The notes beneath the pieces were generated by a model. That model saw only the letters and a program-made list of their open reading frames with translations. It was not told where the DNA came from and did no database searches. Both the position numbers and the translations under genes were made by a program. From positions 436,501 through 500,500 of the forward strand of contig NZ_FJVE01000006.1 of assembly GCF_900078195.1 (NCBI RefSeq): DNA of 64,000 nt. Reading direction: 5' to 3'. This DNA is from Clostridium sp. Marseille-P299. GTDB lineage: Bacteria > Bacillota > Clostridia > Lachnospirales > Lachnospiraceae. Each line of letters starts with the position of its first letter. Within the stretch, counting starts at the first letter, position 1. Below, piece after piece: positions 16,951 through 25,879 of the stretch.

Positions 16951-17850
16951 ATGTATGATATTATCATTATAGGGGCTGGACCCGCTGGAATCAGTGCAGG
17001 TATTTATGCTGCAAGCAGAGGATGCAAAACTTTAATTCTTGAACAAAATGAAGTTGGTGGAATCATCGGAAAGGTATCCACTGTAACACATTATTCTGGC
17101 ATTGTGGAACAAGAAACAGGTGCCACCTTTGCTAAGCGTCTCAAGGAGCAAGCTCTTAACGCAGGTGTAGACATCATATATGAAAAAATGATAGGCATCT
17201 CCCTAAGAGGAGACATAAAGACTGTTACCACAAATCAAACAATCTATCAGGCTCCTAAGATTATTCTTGCAAACGGAAGTACACCTCGTAAGTTAGGAAT
17301 CCCTGGAGAAGTCGAACTCGCTGGTAAAGGTACTGGACTTAACGCAGCAAAAGATGGTCCTTCCTACCGTGGAAAAAATATTTACGTTGTCGGCGGAGCA
17401 GACGGAGCCGTTAAGGAAGCTCTCTATCTATCCCAGTTTGCTTCAAAATTAACACTCATCCACTTTGAAGACACCTTAGGTTGTATTACAGAATTCCGCG
17501 AAAAAGTTGAACAAACGCCTAATATTGAAGTACGTACAGCTTCTAGACTTGGTGCCATATATGGAACGGATCAGGTAGAAAAACTTGATATCATCTCTGA
17601 AAAAGACGGACATACAGAAACTATCGAAGATAAAGGCTGTGGAATCTTTATCTATGCAGGATCTACACCAAACACCGAGCTTTACACCGAACTTACTTTA
17701 GAAAACGGTTATATTCCAGTGAATGATAAAATGGAAACTGCAATTCCTTGCGTTTACGCTGCAGGCGATATTCGTGTAAAACAGATTCGTCAAGCTGCTA
17801 CCGCAGTTGCTGATGGAGCAATTGCAGGAATCAATGCTGCTATGGCATAA
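16951..17850 (+). CDS. thioredoxin-reductase-like FAD/NAD(P) oxidoreductase lacking the CxxC
   Basis: 299 residues with the two-nucleotide-domain layout of bacterial thioredoxin reductase: the FAD loop GAGPAG at 8-13, the NAD(P) loop VVGGADGAVKEAL at 146-158, and the closing FAD motif YAAGDIR. Where TrxB has CATCDG, this protein reads NAAKDG (131-136), so the redox-active disulphide is absent. It therefore cannot reduce thioredoxin by the standard route. It may act as an NAD(P)H- or ferredoxin-linked flavin reductase, which is inference. Good ribosome site (TTTAGGAGGAAATCATAT). Monocistronic with a strong terminator. Confidence 0.85.
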   Translation: MYDIIIIGAGPAGISAGIYAASRGCKTLILEQNEVGGIIGKVSTVTHYSGIVEQETGATFAKRLKEQALNAGVDIIYEKMIGISLRGDIKTVTTNQTIYQAPKIILANGSTPRKLGIPGEVELAGKGTGLNAAKDGPSYRGKNIYVVGGADGAVKEALYLSQFASKLTLIHFEDTLGCITEFREKVEQTPNIEVRTASRLGAIYGTDQVEKLDIISEKDGHTETIEDKGCGIFIYAGSTPNTELYTELTLENGYIPVNDKMETAIPCVYAAGDIRVKQIRQAATAVADGAIAGINAAMA

Positions 17851-17877
17851 ATTTTTCCTTTAATTTCACTTTAATTT

Positions 17878-17923
17878 TAAAAAGCAATATCTCAAATTTC
17901 AGTACTTGAGATATTGCTTTTTA
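17878..17923. terminator. bidirectional intrinsic terminator
   Basis: AAAAAGCAATATCTCAA and TTGAGATATTGCTTTTT form a perfect stem with A-run and U-run on the two sides. It serves the flavoprotein gene and the convergent gene that ends at 17924. Confidence 0.9.
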
Positions 17924-18355
17924 TTACATACATTTTCCAAACAAAAAACCTTTCCGTTTTTCTTTGTCTTTTACTACTGTTTTATCTGCTAACTCCTCAT
18001 GTAAATTTTCAATATCATAATCTTTGTATGTATATTTTTCTACATTTTCTAATGCTGATTTATCTAATTCGATAAATCGCATTATTCCTATTCTGAAATC
18101 AATCACGTTAAGACTAGTGATATATTGAAATCTGTTGTTTTTAAAAACCTTGACAACCACATGTCGTCCATTAATCTCTATTACCTCACAAAGTCCTCTC
18201 ATTGGCCAATAATCACGACCACTCCGTGTATGATATTTACACCTTTCATTAAAGATTATAGCACTTCCCTCTTTCGGTAATTCATATAATCTTTTAATAG
18301 GTTCCGCATCCTTTTCCCTTATGCTACTTTTCTTTGCTACATCTCTAGCTATCAT
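17924..18355 (-). CDS. uncharacterised soluble protein
   Basis: 143 residues. The central part has a beta-barrel-like pattern (EGSAIIFNERCKYHTRSGRDYWPMRGLCEVIEINGRHVVVKVF), flanked by charged helices and a lysine-rich end. No signal peptide or membrane helix. It could be a small SH3-like or nucleic-acid-binding domain, but I do not recognise the family. ATG follows AGGAGTAAA. It ends against the shared terminator of the convergent flavoprotein gene. Confidence 0.65.
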   Translation of the reverse strand: MIARDVAKKSSIREKDAEPIKRLYELPKEGSAIIFNERCKYHTRSGRDYWPMRGLCEVIEINGRHVVVKVFKNNRFQYITSLNVIDFRIGIMRFIELDKSALENVEKYTYKDYDIENLHEELADKTVVKDKEKRKGFLFGKCM

Positions 18356-18605
18356 TTTACTCCTCCTATCAACGACAATTCAGTGTTTTTTAATATAGTA
18401 ATTGCTACAATAAATTTAATTTTGATTTATTATCGAATCATTAAAGAATTAAAATAGTTTTTATGCGCCTCCTAACACATTAAGATAAAATGTAACTTTT
18501 TATAGACCTTAGTTTCTTTTATGCATATATCATCCAATCTGGATTTAATTAGCCAAAAAATAATAATTTCATAGGATTTTTTTTGAACTAAGAAATGAAC
18601 ACAAA

Positions 18606-18650
18606 AATAGATTTTGAAATAATAGATTTTGAAATAATAGATTTTGAAAT
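18606..18650. repeat. three perfect 15-bp tandem repeats
   Basis: AATAGATTTTGAAAT repeated exactly three times, followed by a partial copy (AATAAATT). Confidence 0.95.
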
Positions 18651-19150
18651 AATAAATTAATGAATTTAAAGATAATGCTTATTAAGGTAAACTTGATTTT
18701 TATTTGAAATTAAAATAAGATTTTTGAATATCTTGGATTTTTGAAAGATTATTTAGAGTTTTGTTACTATGAATATACCATTTATTTACATATAATACAA
18801 GTACAAAATTACTAGATTCTAGGACTTCATCCCTATACTATTAATTATTTAACAATGTTTTTAGTTATGTTGTATATTTTTCAATATTATTATTCGTTAT
18901 TTATATGCGATATGTATATAAAATTTTAATATACTCTAATTGTTTTATCAATTAAAGCAATATTACGGTTAAATTTCAGCACCTAGGTTAATTATCATCA
19001 TTTTATTATAATTAAAGTTTTAAATTCTTTTACATGTTCACTTAGTATAAATTCCATCAAAATTTGATTATTACTTTTTAATTACATTATATAATATATT
19101 TTTCTAATATATGTTTTCACTAATTCTTTTTGTAGATTGTTTTTCATAGA

Positions 19151-19240
19151 CTCTTTTTTAAATTCTTTTTATAGATCTTTTTTAAATTCTTTTTATAGAT
19201 CTTTTTTAAATTCTTTTTATAGATCTTTTTTATATATTTT
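19151..19240. repeat. 24-bp tandem repeat array
   Basis: Units of the type AAATTCTTTTTATAGATCTT begin at 19160, 19184 and 19208, 24 bp apart, with degenerate flanking copies to about 19320. The rightward frame through it spells Phe/Ser/Tyr/Arg repeats and is not a gene. Confidence 0.9.
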
Positions 19241-19462
19241 ATTTTATAGATTTTTTTGTAGATTTATCATAGATTCTTTTATAGATTCTTTTTCCTTTTT
19301 TATAGATTCATATTCATAGATTCTTTTCTATAATACAAGTGGCTAGCATAATGTAACATTACCTTCCAAGGTAACATTCCTACCATACTAACCCCTTTTA
19401 TTTATATTATTCTTATATTCTTTTATACTTATATTAGCCTTATATATTTATTAATACAAACT

Positions 19463-20299
19463 TTAATTATTTTTATTCTCCTCTAATTCTTTACCAACGA
19501 GTTCGAAATCTTTAATATCATCATATGTCAACCCCTCATTCTCATTTGCTTCATTCTCATCTGCTCCATCATCATTTTCTATCTCTTTTGAAGTAAGTTT
19601 AGCAAAAGTAATTGCTCCTATTCCTTCAATATTAACAAAACTCTCATATGACCATTTTGGTGAAACGCTCTTACTTATTTTATCGTATTCTTTATCAAAA
19701 TAAGTATAACAAGCTTCCTCATATTCATCATCTGACATTCCGTCTGCTTTTTCAACCTGGTCTAAAATTGAATGATAGACTTTCTCTGCAACTGCATTCT
19801 CCTTATAAACCTTTAAAATAAGTGCCAAATCAATTCCTATTTCTGCTGTATCAATGTCTTTTAACAAATTACTATATTTTTCGGCATCCGATGAAATTGC
19901 TATCAATTCTTCCTCAGATAGAAAAACACCATATTTATCTGCTACCGAATTTAGCATATGAGTCATTTTAATTTGTTCACAAATTTGTCTTCTTGTATAT
20001 TCTTCAAATGTTAGATACTTATCATCTCCAATTGAGACACTTTCTTTCCAAACATCTTCACCATAAGTTTCCGTAGCCTCCCTAGTAACCGATGCTGCAT
20101 ATATCAAATACTCGCTTATGGATACCGTTTCATTTTCAGCTATATACATAGCAAGATCACTATTAAAAGAAAGCATTACTTCTTCTTTACTCTTATATTT
20201 AAAAATGCTAATAAATATAATGCCTAATAGAATAATTCCAATTCCACATATGTTCTTATAAAAACTTTTTCTTTTCAAATTATTAGAATTGCTATTCAA
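19463..20299 (-). CDS. SurA/PrsA-like membrane-anchored foldase domain protein
   Basis: 278 residues. One N-terminal membrane segment (about 16-34) is followed by a helical outward domain: ISEYLIYAASVTREATETYGEDVW, then LTFEEYTRRQICEQIKMTHMLNSVADKYGVFLSEEEL. This matches the N-terminal chaperone region of SurA/PrsA-type peptidyl-prolyl isomerases of Lachnospiraceae. No parvulin catalytic domain is visible. The C-terminus is acidic (DDGADENEANENEG). It is the last gene of the Tad-like locus, so it probably helps fold the exported pilin-like proteins. The family match is by pattern only. Confidence 0.65.
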   Translation of the reverse strand: MNSNSNNLKRKSFYKNICGIGIILLGIIFISIFKYKSKEEVMLSFNSDLAMYIAENETVSISEYLIYAASVTREATETYGEDVWKESVSIGDDKYLTFEEYTRRQICEQIKMTHMLNSVADKYGVFLSEEELIAISSDAEKYSNLLKDIDTAEIGIDLALILKVYKENAVAEKVYHSILDQVEKADGMSDDEYEEACYTYFDKEYDKISKSVSPKWSYESFVNIEGIGAITFAKLTSKEIENDDGADENEANENEGLTYDDIKDFELVGKELEENKNN

Positions 20300-20344
20300 C
20301 GATTCCTCCTATTTACCTTATTTTCATACTACCAAAATATAAAG

Positions 20345-21340
20345 TTAATCCAATTCTATCTTAGTTTGAAGATATTTATAGGATGGCACATAACCAGCCA
20401 ATGCAGCTTCTTCTGTTGAATTATAAAAATTCTCAACATTATCTTGCAAATTCTTCGGTAACTGACCTTCATAGCAATATCGTTGATTCCCATCATAATC
20501 AATAAAACCTATGATACGAACTTTTTTAATGGTTTTTAATCCTGCAATTACTGCTTCTTCAACCTTTGCTTCTCCTGAAAAATCAGCTCCTTGGACTAAG
20601 ATAAGTAAACTTGGGCTAATGATTCCATTAATTCCACTAGATGTTTGTTTTGCTGGTAAATAAATATTGTAGTTACTATCCCCACGTAAAGTACTTACTA
20701 AATCAATATTACGAGCAATTGCATTTGTCAACGTTGTATTAATGCTTCGTTTTACCAAATCTCTTGTCAGTAAACCACTGACTGCGGAATCTGCATAATT
20801 ATTTCCATATAATAATGATAATGTTCCATCGTTATTCTTTGTAGCTTTTATCCACTTTTGAGAATTCAAACTAACTGCTATCTCTCCATTTGGACATTCT
20901 ACTGTATAAGGTAACTTCATACTCCATTTAAATCCGATTTCTTTTTGAGTACTTTCATCGTATGTACTTGCATCTGATAAAAGTGTTATATAATATCCAT
21001 CATTGCATGCTAGCAATGCGGTTGGAATGCAGCTTTCAATATAAAGACGATTTTCTTCATTGTCACTCATTCCATAATTTAAACACATCATAGATTCAAA
21101 GATTTCAAGGCAATAGGTAGGATTTAAAATAACATCCGACATATTCGTATAAGAAAGATTAACATCTCCAACATTTAATGTTTCCATAAATGCTGCCTCT
21201 GCAGAATACGTTATTGCAATGTTTAAGCGATGAGTATCATATTCTTTTTTCATAGTATCTGTTTGTGTATAAAAAATAGACATCATAATCATAATTAACC
21301 CCAAGGCTACTATATTAAATATGCCATACCAAGTTTTCAA
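20345..21340 (-). CDS. bitopic protein of the Tad-like locus (TTG start)
   Basis: 331 residues with a single N-terminal membrane helix (about 6-25) and a large outward domain. The helix exit region TDTMKKEYDTHRLNIAITYSAEAAFMET recalls TadE/TadG-like minor pseudopilins, in which a helix continues past the membrane. The start is TTG with GAGGACG upstream. No earlier ATG is available, and the next in-frame ATG would lie inside the membrane helix. Lies between the Ig-like secreted protein and the foldase-like gene with short gaps, hence in the operon. Function unknown. Confidence 0.6.
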   Translation of the reverse strand: MKTWYGIFNIVALGLIMIMMSIFYTQTDTMKKEYDTHRLNIAITYSAEAAFMETLNVGDVNLSYTNMSDVILNPTYCLEIFESMMCLNYGMSDNEENRLYIESCIPTALLACNDGYYITLLSDASTYDESTQKEIGFKWSMKLPYTVECPNGEIAVSLNSQKWIKATKNNDGTLSLLYGNNYADSAVSGLLTRDLVKRSINTTLTNAIARNIDLVSTLRGDSNYNIYLPAKQTSSGINGIISPSLLILVQGADFSGEAKVEEAVIAGLKTIKKVRIIGFIDYDGNQRYCYEGQLPKNLQDNVENFYNSTEEAALAGYVPSYKYLQTKIELD

Positions 21341-21358
21341 ACAAACGTCCTCTTTTTC

Positions 21359-22711
21359 TTACTTTATTTTAAAGGTAACTGTTTTTATATTACCCGCATT
21401 GTCAAACACCTTTAGAGTATGTGTTCCCTTTTCACTTATACTTGCTCCATTTCTTATTTTATTTCCATCTAGTGTTGCAACTTTTACACCACTTCCACCT
21501 TTATCCCAAAACTTGATGATTACATTATCTTTATATGTATTTCCGTCCTTAACACCAGATATGCTTGGACTTATTTTATCAATGTTACTGATCTTAATTC
21601 TTTTTAAAATATACTTTTTATTATTATCCTTCACTCGAATTGAGTAGATTCCATTTTTCGTTACGAAAAATTGGCTGTTTTTAATTTCCGAGCAGGTATC
21701 TTTATTTATTTTCCAAATCTTTGAGTCATTCACTTTGTTATCTTGTACCTTACCATCTACAAGTAATTCCTCAGTCTTATAAAAATCCGCCAGTACGGAT
21801 ACAACTACATTTTTATTTGTCCATTTTAGAGTGCTTATTTCTGTTCTTACTTCATATGAAATAGCGTCAACTTTAATATTCGTTGCACCAGTTGCACCAG
21901 ATAATGTTATGTAATACACACCCGGTTCTAACATTTGCGTTAATACATTTTTACCTTCGCCAATGGGATTAAACTTTAAAGATGTAATCTTTTGATTGTC
22001 ACTATCATATAAGGTGCATAAAGCCTTACTTAAATCCGTATCATCTGTTTTTTCAAAATTGTATGATATTTTAACTTCCGAATACTCTTTAATACTTATT
22101 TTATAATAGTCAATGGGTGAGGTTGTACTTAATAATCCTCTTTTAGAGTTACCTAACTTTAATGAATTAGACATTGCATATGATGATTCGTAAATACTCT
22201 CATCACTATTAACATCCTCTGCAAGTAAAGCCACACCAAATTTTATTTTATCAATGCTTGATTGATTATTTGAAGAACTCTTTAAGGCAACAAAATGATG
22301 TAGATAGTAAGTTCCTGGATCTAAGAAAACTAAAATACTATCTCCTTGCTTTGTAAGTTTTATAGAGTTTCCTATAACATCTAAGCCAGCAATATCCTTT
22401 GACAACCAAGCAGTTCCAGACAATTTAACATTCGCTATGGTATCCCAATTAAAATACGCCTTAATTATAGTAGGAGCTGTTATCTTAAATTCTCCAACAC
22501 CTTGCGTGCTATTATATGTATAAAATTGTGATGTCGCTGGATACAAAACGTTATCAATATCGGGTACATAATGTTTTGTTAAAGAAACCTTTACTTTTGC
22601 TTCTGAATCATTAGCGAATACGATGGGCTCTGCTTGTAATAATAAATTGCAAAATATAAAAAGTATCGAAAGTATCGATACTAGATACTTAAATAATTTA
22701 TTTTGATTCAT
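21359..22711 (-). CDS. secreted protein with a C-terminal Ig-like domain
   Basis: 450 residues. Signal peptide (hydrophobic about 10-30, cleavage near VFA-NDS). Two stretches resemble beta-sandwich, pre-peptidase-type domains (SILVFLDPGTYYLHHFV at about 125 and TQMLEPGVYYITLSGATG near 265). The last 70 residues have the bacterial Ig-like pattern DKISPSISGVKDGNTYKDNVIIKFWDKGGSGV...GTHTLKVFDNAGN. No sortase signal. Within the Tad-like operon it is the obvious candidate for an exported or adhesive surface component. No enzyme motif seen. Confidence 0.7.
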   Translation of the reverse strand: MNQNKLFKYLVSILSILFIFCNLLLQAEPIVFANDSEAKVKVSLTKHYVPDIDNVLYPATSQFYTYNSTQGVGEFKITAPTIIKAYFNWDTIANVKLSGTAWLSKDIAGLDVIGNSIKLTKQGDSILVFLDPGTYYLHHFVALKSSSNNQSSIDKIKFGVALLAEDVNSDESIYESSYAMSNSLKLGNSKRGLLSTTSPIDYYKISIKEYSEVKISYNFEKTDDTDLSKALCTLYDSDNQKITSLKFNPIGEGKNVLTQMLEPGVYYITLSGATGATNIKVDAISYEVRTEISTLKWTNKNVVVSVLADFYKTEELLVDGKVQDNKVNDSKIWKINKDTCSEIKNSQFFVTKNGIYSIRVKDNNKKYILKRIKISNIDKISPSISGVKDGNTYKDNVIIKFWDKGGSGVKVATLDGNKIRNGASISEKGTHTLKVFDNAGNIKTVTFKIK

Positions 22712-22726
22712 TCTAACCTCCCTTCT

Positions 22727-23173
22727 CTATCGAACGACTGCTGCCATTTCAAGTGTATAAAGCCCTTCATCTACTCGTAATATTGATTTTATTAGCCTTC
22801 TATAGACAGACATTGAGACCTCTACTAATTTCACTTGCACGGTATCCCTTTGGTTTAATGAATACAAATCATCCACAGATACATTAATTGTTCGAATCTC
22901 GCCATCTGTAGTAACTATGGATGTTCGAACTAATCTCTTAACAACTGGTTTTATCACCATCCCATGTGCATTTACTTGTAGAGAAAATTCTGTTAAATCA
23001 TCCTCTGTAATGCTTCCCTTATCTGTTACCTTATCTAAAAATTGGGTTACATCATTTAATAATAATCTTCGATTTTCCATTTCTGAAATAGAATAGCTAT
23101 AGATCAATGGTGCTATAATTAACATAAAAAATACTAAAATTAAGCTTACAATTCGTGATAGATGACCTGCCAC
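22727..23173 (-). CDS. small pilin-like bitopic protein 6
   Basis: 148 residues: short N-terminus, membrane helix at about 8-28 (VSLILVFFMLIIAPLIYSYSI), then a predicted helix EMENRRLLLNDVTQFLDKV and a beta-rich end. It has the same architecture as the five upstream genes but lacks their acidic N-terminal motif. Stop lies 15 bases before the next start. Probably a minor pseudopilin or assembly factor. The family is not recognised. Confidence 0.65.
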   Translation of the reverse strand: MAGHLSRIVSLILVFFMLIIAPLIYSYSISEMENRRLLLNDVTQFLDKVTDKGSITEDDLTEFSLQVNAHGMVIKPVVKRLVRTSIVTTDGEIRTINVSVDDLYSLNQRDTVQVKLVEVSMSVYRRLIKSILRVDEGLYTLEMAAVVR

Positions 23174-23183
23174 CGAAAACCTC

Positions 23184-23645
23184 CTATTCCCTTTTCACCT
23201 GATTTACTGCATAAAATTCATCTAAAATACTACCACTATCATTTAATACGTATTGATAATCCATTGTATATTTGATAGAACTTCCATCATCTTTTATAAG
23301 ATTCCATATCTTTTGACCACTATCAAAGCGATATTCCTTATACCATATCGGCATTTCTATTTGATTTCCTTGAATGAACACTTTTCTAGGGGATGGCATA
23401 TTTGCATCTTGAATTTGTGAAAGTAATACCACTTGCATTTGTGATAAAGTTCCATCATAATCGCCATATTTACTGATTAAATATCCCTTTGATTTCCCCG
23501 TATTTTTATCTTCCATATAATTCTGATTATTTGTATGAACTACCCGATTTGTTTTATATAATGTGTTGACCCCAAGTGTTATCACAAACCCTAACACTAA
23601 AATAAGTAGCCCTAAATCTAGATAATCCATTGATTGTTTCGTCAT
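23184..23645 (-). CDS. small pilin-like bitopic protein 5
   Basis: About 153 residues from the ATG with GGAGGTTGTT directly upstream; an earlier start in the frame has no such site. N-terminus MTKQSMDYLDLGLLILVLGFV: a short acidic lead into a single membrane helix, then an outward domain of about 120 residues ending in DGSSIKYTMDYQYVLNDSGSILDEFYAVNQV. Same design as its neighbours. Probably a pseudopilin-type substrate of the TadA machine. Confidence 0.65.
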   Translation of the reverse strand: MTKQSMDYLDLGLLILVLGFVITLGVNTLYKTNRVVHTNNQNYMEDKNTGKSKGYLISKYGDYDGTLSQMQVVLLSQIQDANMPSPRKVFIQGNQIEMPIWYKEYRFDSGQKIWNLIKDDGSSIKYTMDYQYVLNDSGSILDEFYAVNQVKRE

Positions 23646-23717
23646 AACAACCTCCAAAATATATTCACTTTATATAGTTCTATTTCATTTCTTTAAAATA
23701 AATTAGAATTACTATTT

Positions 23718-24122
23718 TTAATAAGATACAGAACGAATTGTTAGATCATACAAACTATTACTGGTATCGTATTTTACATAGATTCGAACATTACCTTTTA
23801 GATGCCTAGTGATACAAAACGATTCATTGACCGTTTTAATTTCACCATCAGAATCACATATAAAACAAAGAACACTACCAATCGATTTATAGTTATATTC
23901 TAATAATGCTAAAACAGTGGCTGCAGGTACGATAATTTCCTGATCATTTAATTCTTTTAGACTTCCACGTTCTGTATTAATTTGAATTTCATTTAGATTA
24001 TCGATTGCCTTACTTTGAATTTGTTTTCCTAGCAAAACCGACTGAACAACATAAACAATGAGTACGGATAACACAGCCATAAAGGCACCAAATTTTAAAA
24101 TATCTATAGTTTCCTCTTTCAT
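23718..24122 (-). CDS. small pilin-like bitopic protein 4
   Basis: 134 residues. N-terminus MKEETIDILKFGAFMAVLSVL closely parallels the largest pilin-like protein of the set (ESIEISKFGTG): acidic residues, a hydrophobic pair, then Lys-Phe-Gly into the membrane helix. The outward part contains two cysteines spaced CFIC and a later third one, unusual for the set, so a disulphide is possible. Downstream gap of 72 bases, upstream gap of 12, consistent with one operon. Confidence 0.65.
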   Translation of the reverse strand: MKEETIDILKFGAFMAVLSVLIVYVVQSVLLGKQIQSKAIDNLNEIQINTERGSLKELNDQEIIVPAATVLALLEYNYKSIGSVLCFICDSDGEIKTVNESFCITRHLKGNVRIYVKYDTSNSLYDLTIRSVSY

Positions 24123-24134
24123 GCAATGTTCTCC

Positions 24135-24590
24135 CTATTTTTCATCTATGTAATAATTGATACTTCCATCCCAATTTTCTGAAGTAGTAACAAGAAATTC
24201 ACTGAACACTTTATCAATAAAAACTATATTCGTTAAATAATCTTGAGACCAAATGATATTACCGTCTTTTCCTTCCTCCCGAAGTTCCTTTGCATGTTCT
24301 TTCGTAATCAAATAACTTCTACCATCATTAAGAGTAATATAATAGTCATGGGTTGCATCATATTGAATGATATATGCAATCAAATCCGTTCCAAAAATGT
24401 GTTCTGAATATTGAAAAAAATATTTATCGCTTTCAGTTTCTATATATTCTTTTAATGCGTCTTGATCACTCTTTGTTTGGTACATATTTTTCGTTGTATT
24501 TGTTAGATAGAAAAAAAATATACATACAATTGAAAACATCGTTATTTGTATGGCCAAATTCAATGATTCTGCTGCTTCTTTATTCCTCAA
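24135..24590 (-). CDS. small pilin-like bitopic protein 3
   Basis: 151 residues. MRNKEAAESLNLAIQITMFSI gives an acidic lead and a membrane helix up to about residue 30, followed by a helical continuation TKNMYQTKSDQDALKEYIETES and a beta-rich outward end. Spacing to both neighbours is about 10 bases. Part of the pilin-like row. No cysteines in the outward part. Confidence 0.65.
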   Translation of the reverse strand: MRNKEAAESLNLAIQITMFSIVCIFFFYLTNTTKNMYQTKSDQDALKEYIETESDKYFFQYSEHIFGTDLIAYIIQYDATHDYYITLNDGRSYLITKEHAKELREEGKDGNIIWSQDYLTNIVFIDKVFSEFLVTTSENWDGSINYYIDEK

Positions 24591-24599
24591 TGATTTCTC

Positions 24600-25112
24600 C
24601 TAATGCTCCTTTTTTAGGAACAATGCAATACCAGTCACTGTTCCCAAGCTACTATTTTGATATGTAGTATAAATTGATGGAGTAACTCCATCATAGACTA
24701 AATAAGGATGAAATTCGCTTCTTGAAGATAATAATTTTTGCAAAGATTCTAGGGAATAAATTTCCTGATTAATAGAAGCAATCGTTGCATTTACAATGAA
24801 CTCTTCTCCAGCATTACTAGTTTTATCGATGTAAATCTCAAAGTCAGTGTTATCGTAATACTTCCTTATTAATTCAATAACTTCATCACCATACAAATGA
24901 TTTACACAAGCATCACCAATACAATCCCCCTTATCATAATGGTTAAACTCCCTATATTGTCTAATCTCCCGAATCTTACTTACTTGCTCTGTTCTTGTCT
25001 CTGCAAATTGATCACGAATATGAAGTGTTTGCACTAAAACAACGAGAAAAGCTGCAAATAAAATATACTCTAATGCTAAGGATATCATTTCAAATGGACT
25101 TGTTTGTTCCAT
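24600..25112 (-). CDS. small pilin-like bitopic protein 2
   Basis: About 170 residues from the ATG reading MEQTSPFEM, which has GGAGG five bases upstream; a start four codons earlier is poorer. Membrane helix at about 13-35, then an arginine-rich helix (RDQFAETRTEQVSKIREIRQYREF) and an outward domain with a Cys pair (GDCIGDACVNH). It is the second of the row after the main pilin-like gene. Confidence 0.65.
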   Translation of the reverse strand: MEQTSPFEMISLALEYILFAAFLVVLVQTLHIRDQFAETRTEQVSKIREIRQYREFNHYDKGDCIGDACVNHLYGDEVIELIRKYYDNTDFEIYIDKTSNAGEEFIVNATIASINQEIYSLESLQKLLSSRSEFHPYLVYDGVTPSIYTTYQNSSLGTVTGIALFLKKEH

Positions 25113-25178
25113 ACCAACCTCCATTATTAAAATAACAAGTAAGAGTACAAGTTCTCCTACTTGTTACTTGCGAAAAGA

Positions 25179-25844
25179 TTAGTTACCAGTAGAAACTTGT
25201 ACAAATACAACACCTATTACTTGTCCTGTAGCATCTTTAATAAGATTGGATTGATAACGTGCACCCGATGGGATATATTCCCCCATACCATTCTTTTTCA
25301 TATTCCCTACTTTACTGTAATATTGTACGTTTGCACCACTTGTATCCAAAGCAAATGTATCGGAACTTACATAATAACCATTGTCTGTATATATAGAATC
25401 AGATTCTAATACTGCATTATAGTTAATACACCATAGATCCTTTAGGTTTCCATCACTACCCTCCATTTCTACATTAGTCCCACCATCAGTAACTGTTAAA
25501 TCTTTTTTTATCTTTCCCCACAAATCATCTGAGGTAGGTAACCCATTTGCTGAGTCTCCTTTATCTAACATCGATCTAGTACACACTAATATTGCAAATT
25601 CTTTTCCTTCAAAATTCTGATAAGCAGCCCTTACCGCTGTGCCCAATACAGTTACCTGATCATAGTCTGTGTATTCTGATTGTTCTACTACCATTAGCTG
25701 TTTTTGTACTTTTTCGCTCCCATTATTCGTAATTGCTTTTCCTACAGTAAATACTGTAAGCCCTACAACTAAAACAAAGGCAAATGCAAATAAACCTGTC
25801 CCAAATTTACTTATCTCAATACTCTCATCATTAAGTCCTGCCAT
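25179..25844 (-). CDS. major pilin-like protein of the Tad-like locus
   Basis: 221 residues, the largest and first of the row, directly after the TadB/C-type gene as major pilins often are. N-terminus MAGLNDESIEISKFGTGLFAF leads into a membrane helix ending near residue 38, and the outward domain is Gly/Ser/Asp-rich with only two cysteines. There is no recognisable type IV prepilin cleavage site (no G before a F-x-x-x-E run), so processing may differ from standard Flp pilin. Very good ribosome site (AAAAAGGAGAGTAAAAAAC). Assigned as pilin-like by position and architecture, not by family. Confidence 0.65.
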   Translation of the reverse strand: MAGLNDESIEISKFGTGLFAFAFVLVVGLTVFTVGKAITNNGSEKVQKQLMVVEQSEYTDYDQVTVLGTAVRAAYQNFEGKEFAILVCTRSMLDKGDSANGLPTSDDLWGKIKKDLTVTDGGTNVEMEGSDGNLKDLWCINYNAVLESDSIYTDNGYYVSSDTFALDTSGANVQYYSKVGNMKKNGMGEYIPSGARYQSNLIKDATGQVIGVVFVQVSTGN

Positions 25845-25879
25845 GTTTTTTACTCTCCTTTTTCTTTTTTTAAATTTTG

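Larger units (their letters stand above)
18356..19462. other. 1.1-kb AT-rich gene desert
   Basis: No frame with a plausible protein. The only long frame is the translation of a 24-bp repeat array. The stretch holds two tandem repeat arrays (separate entries) and otherwise near-random AT-rich DNA. It separates the small accessory genes from the 3' end of the Tad-like locus. Confidence 0.75.

Noticed and set aside
18606..18650. CRISPR array
   Set aside because: Units are back to back without spacers, as in all other repeat arrays of this window.
19137..19319. Frame of Phe/Ser/Tyr/Arg repeats
   Set aside because: Direct translation of the 24-bp repeat array; no ribosome site, no protein-like sequence.
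25179..25844. Canonical type IV prepilin
   Set aside because: No Gly before a Phe-rich, Glu-5 helix start; called pilin-like only by place and architecture.
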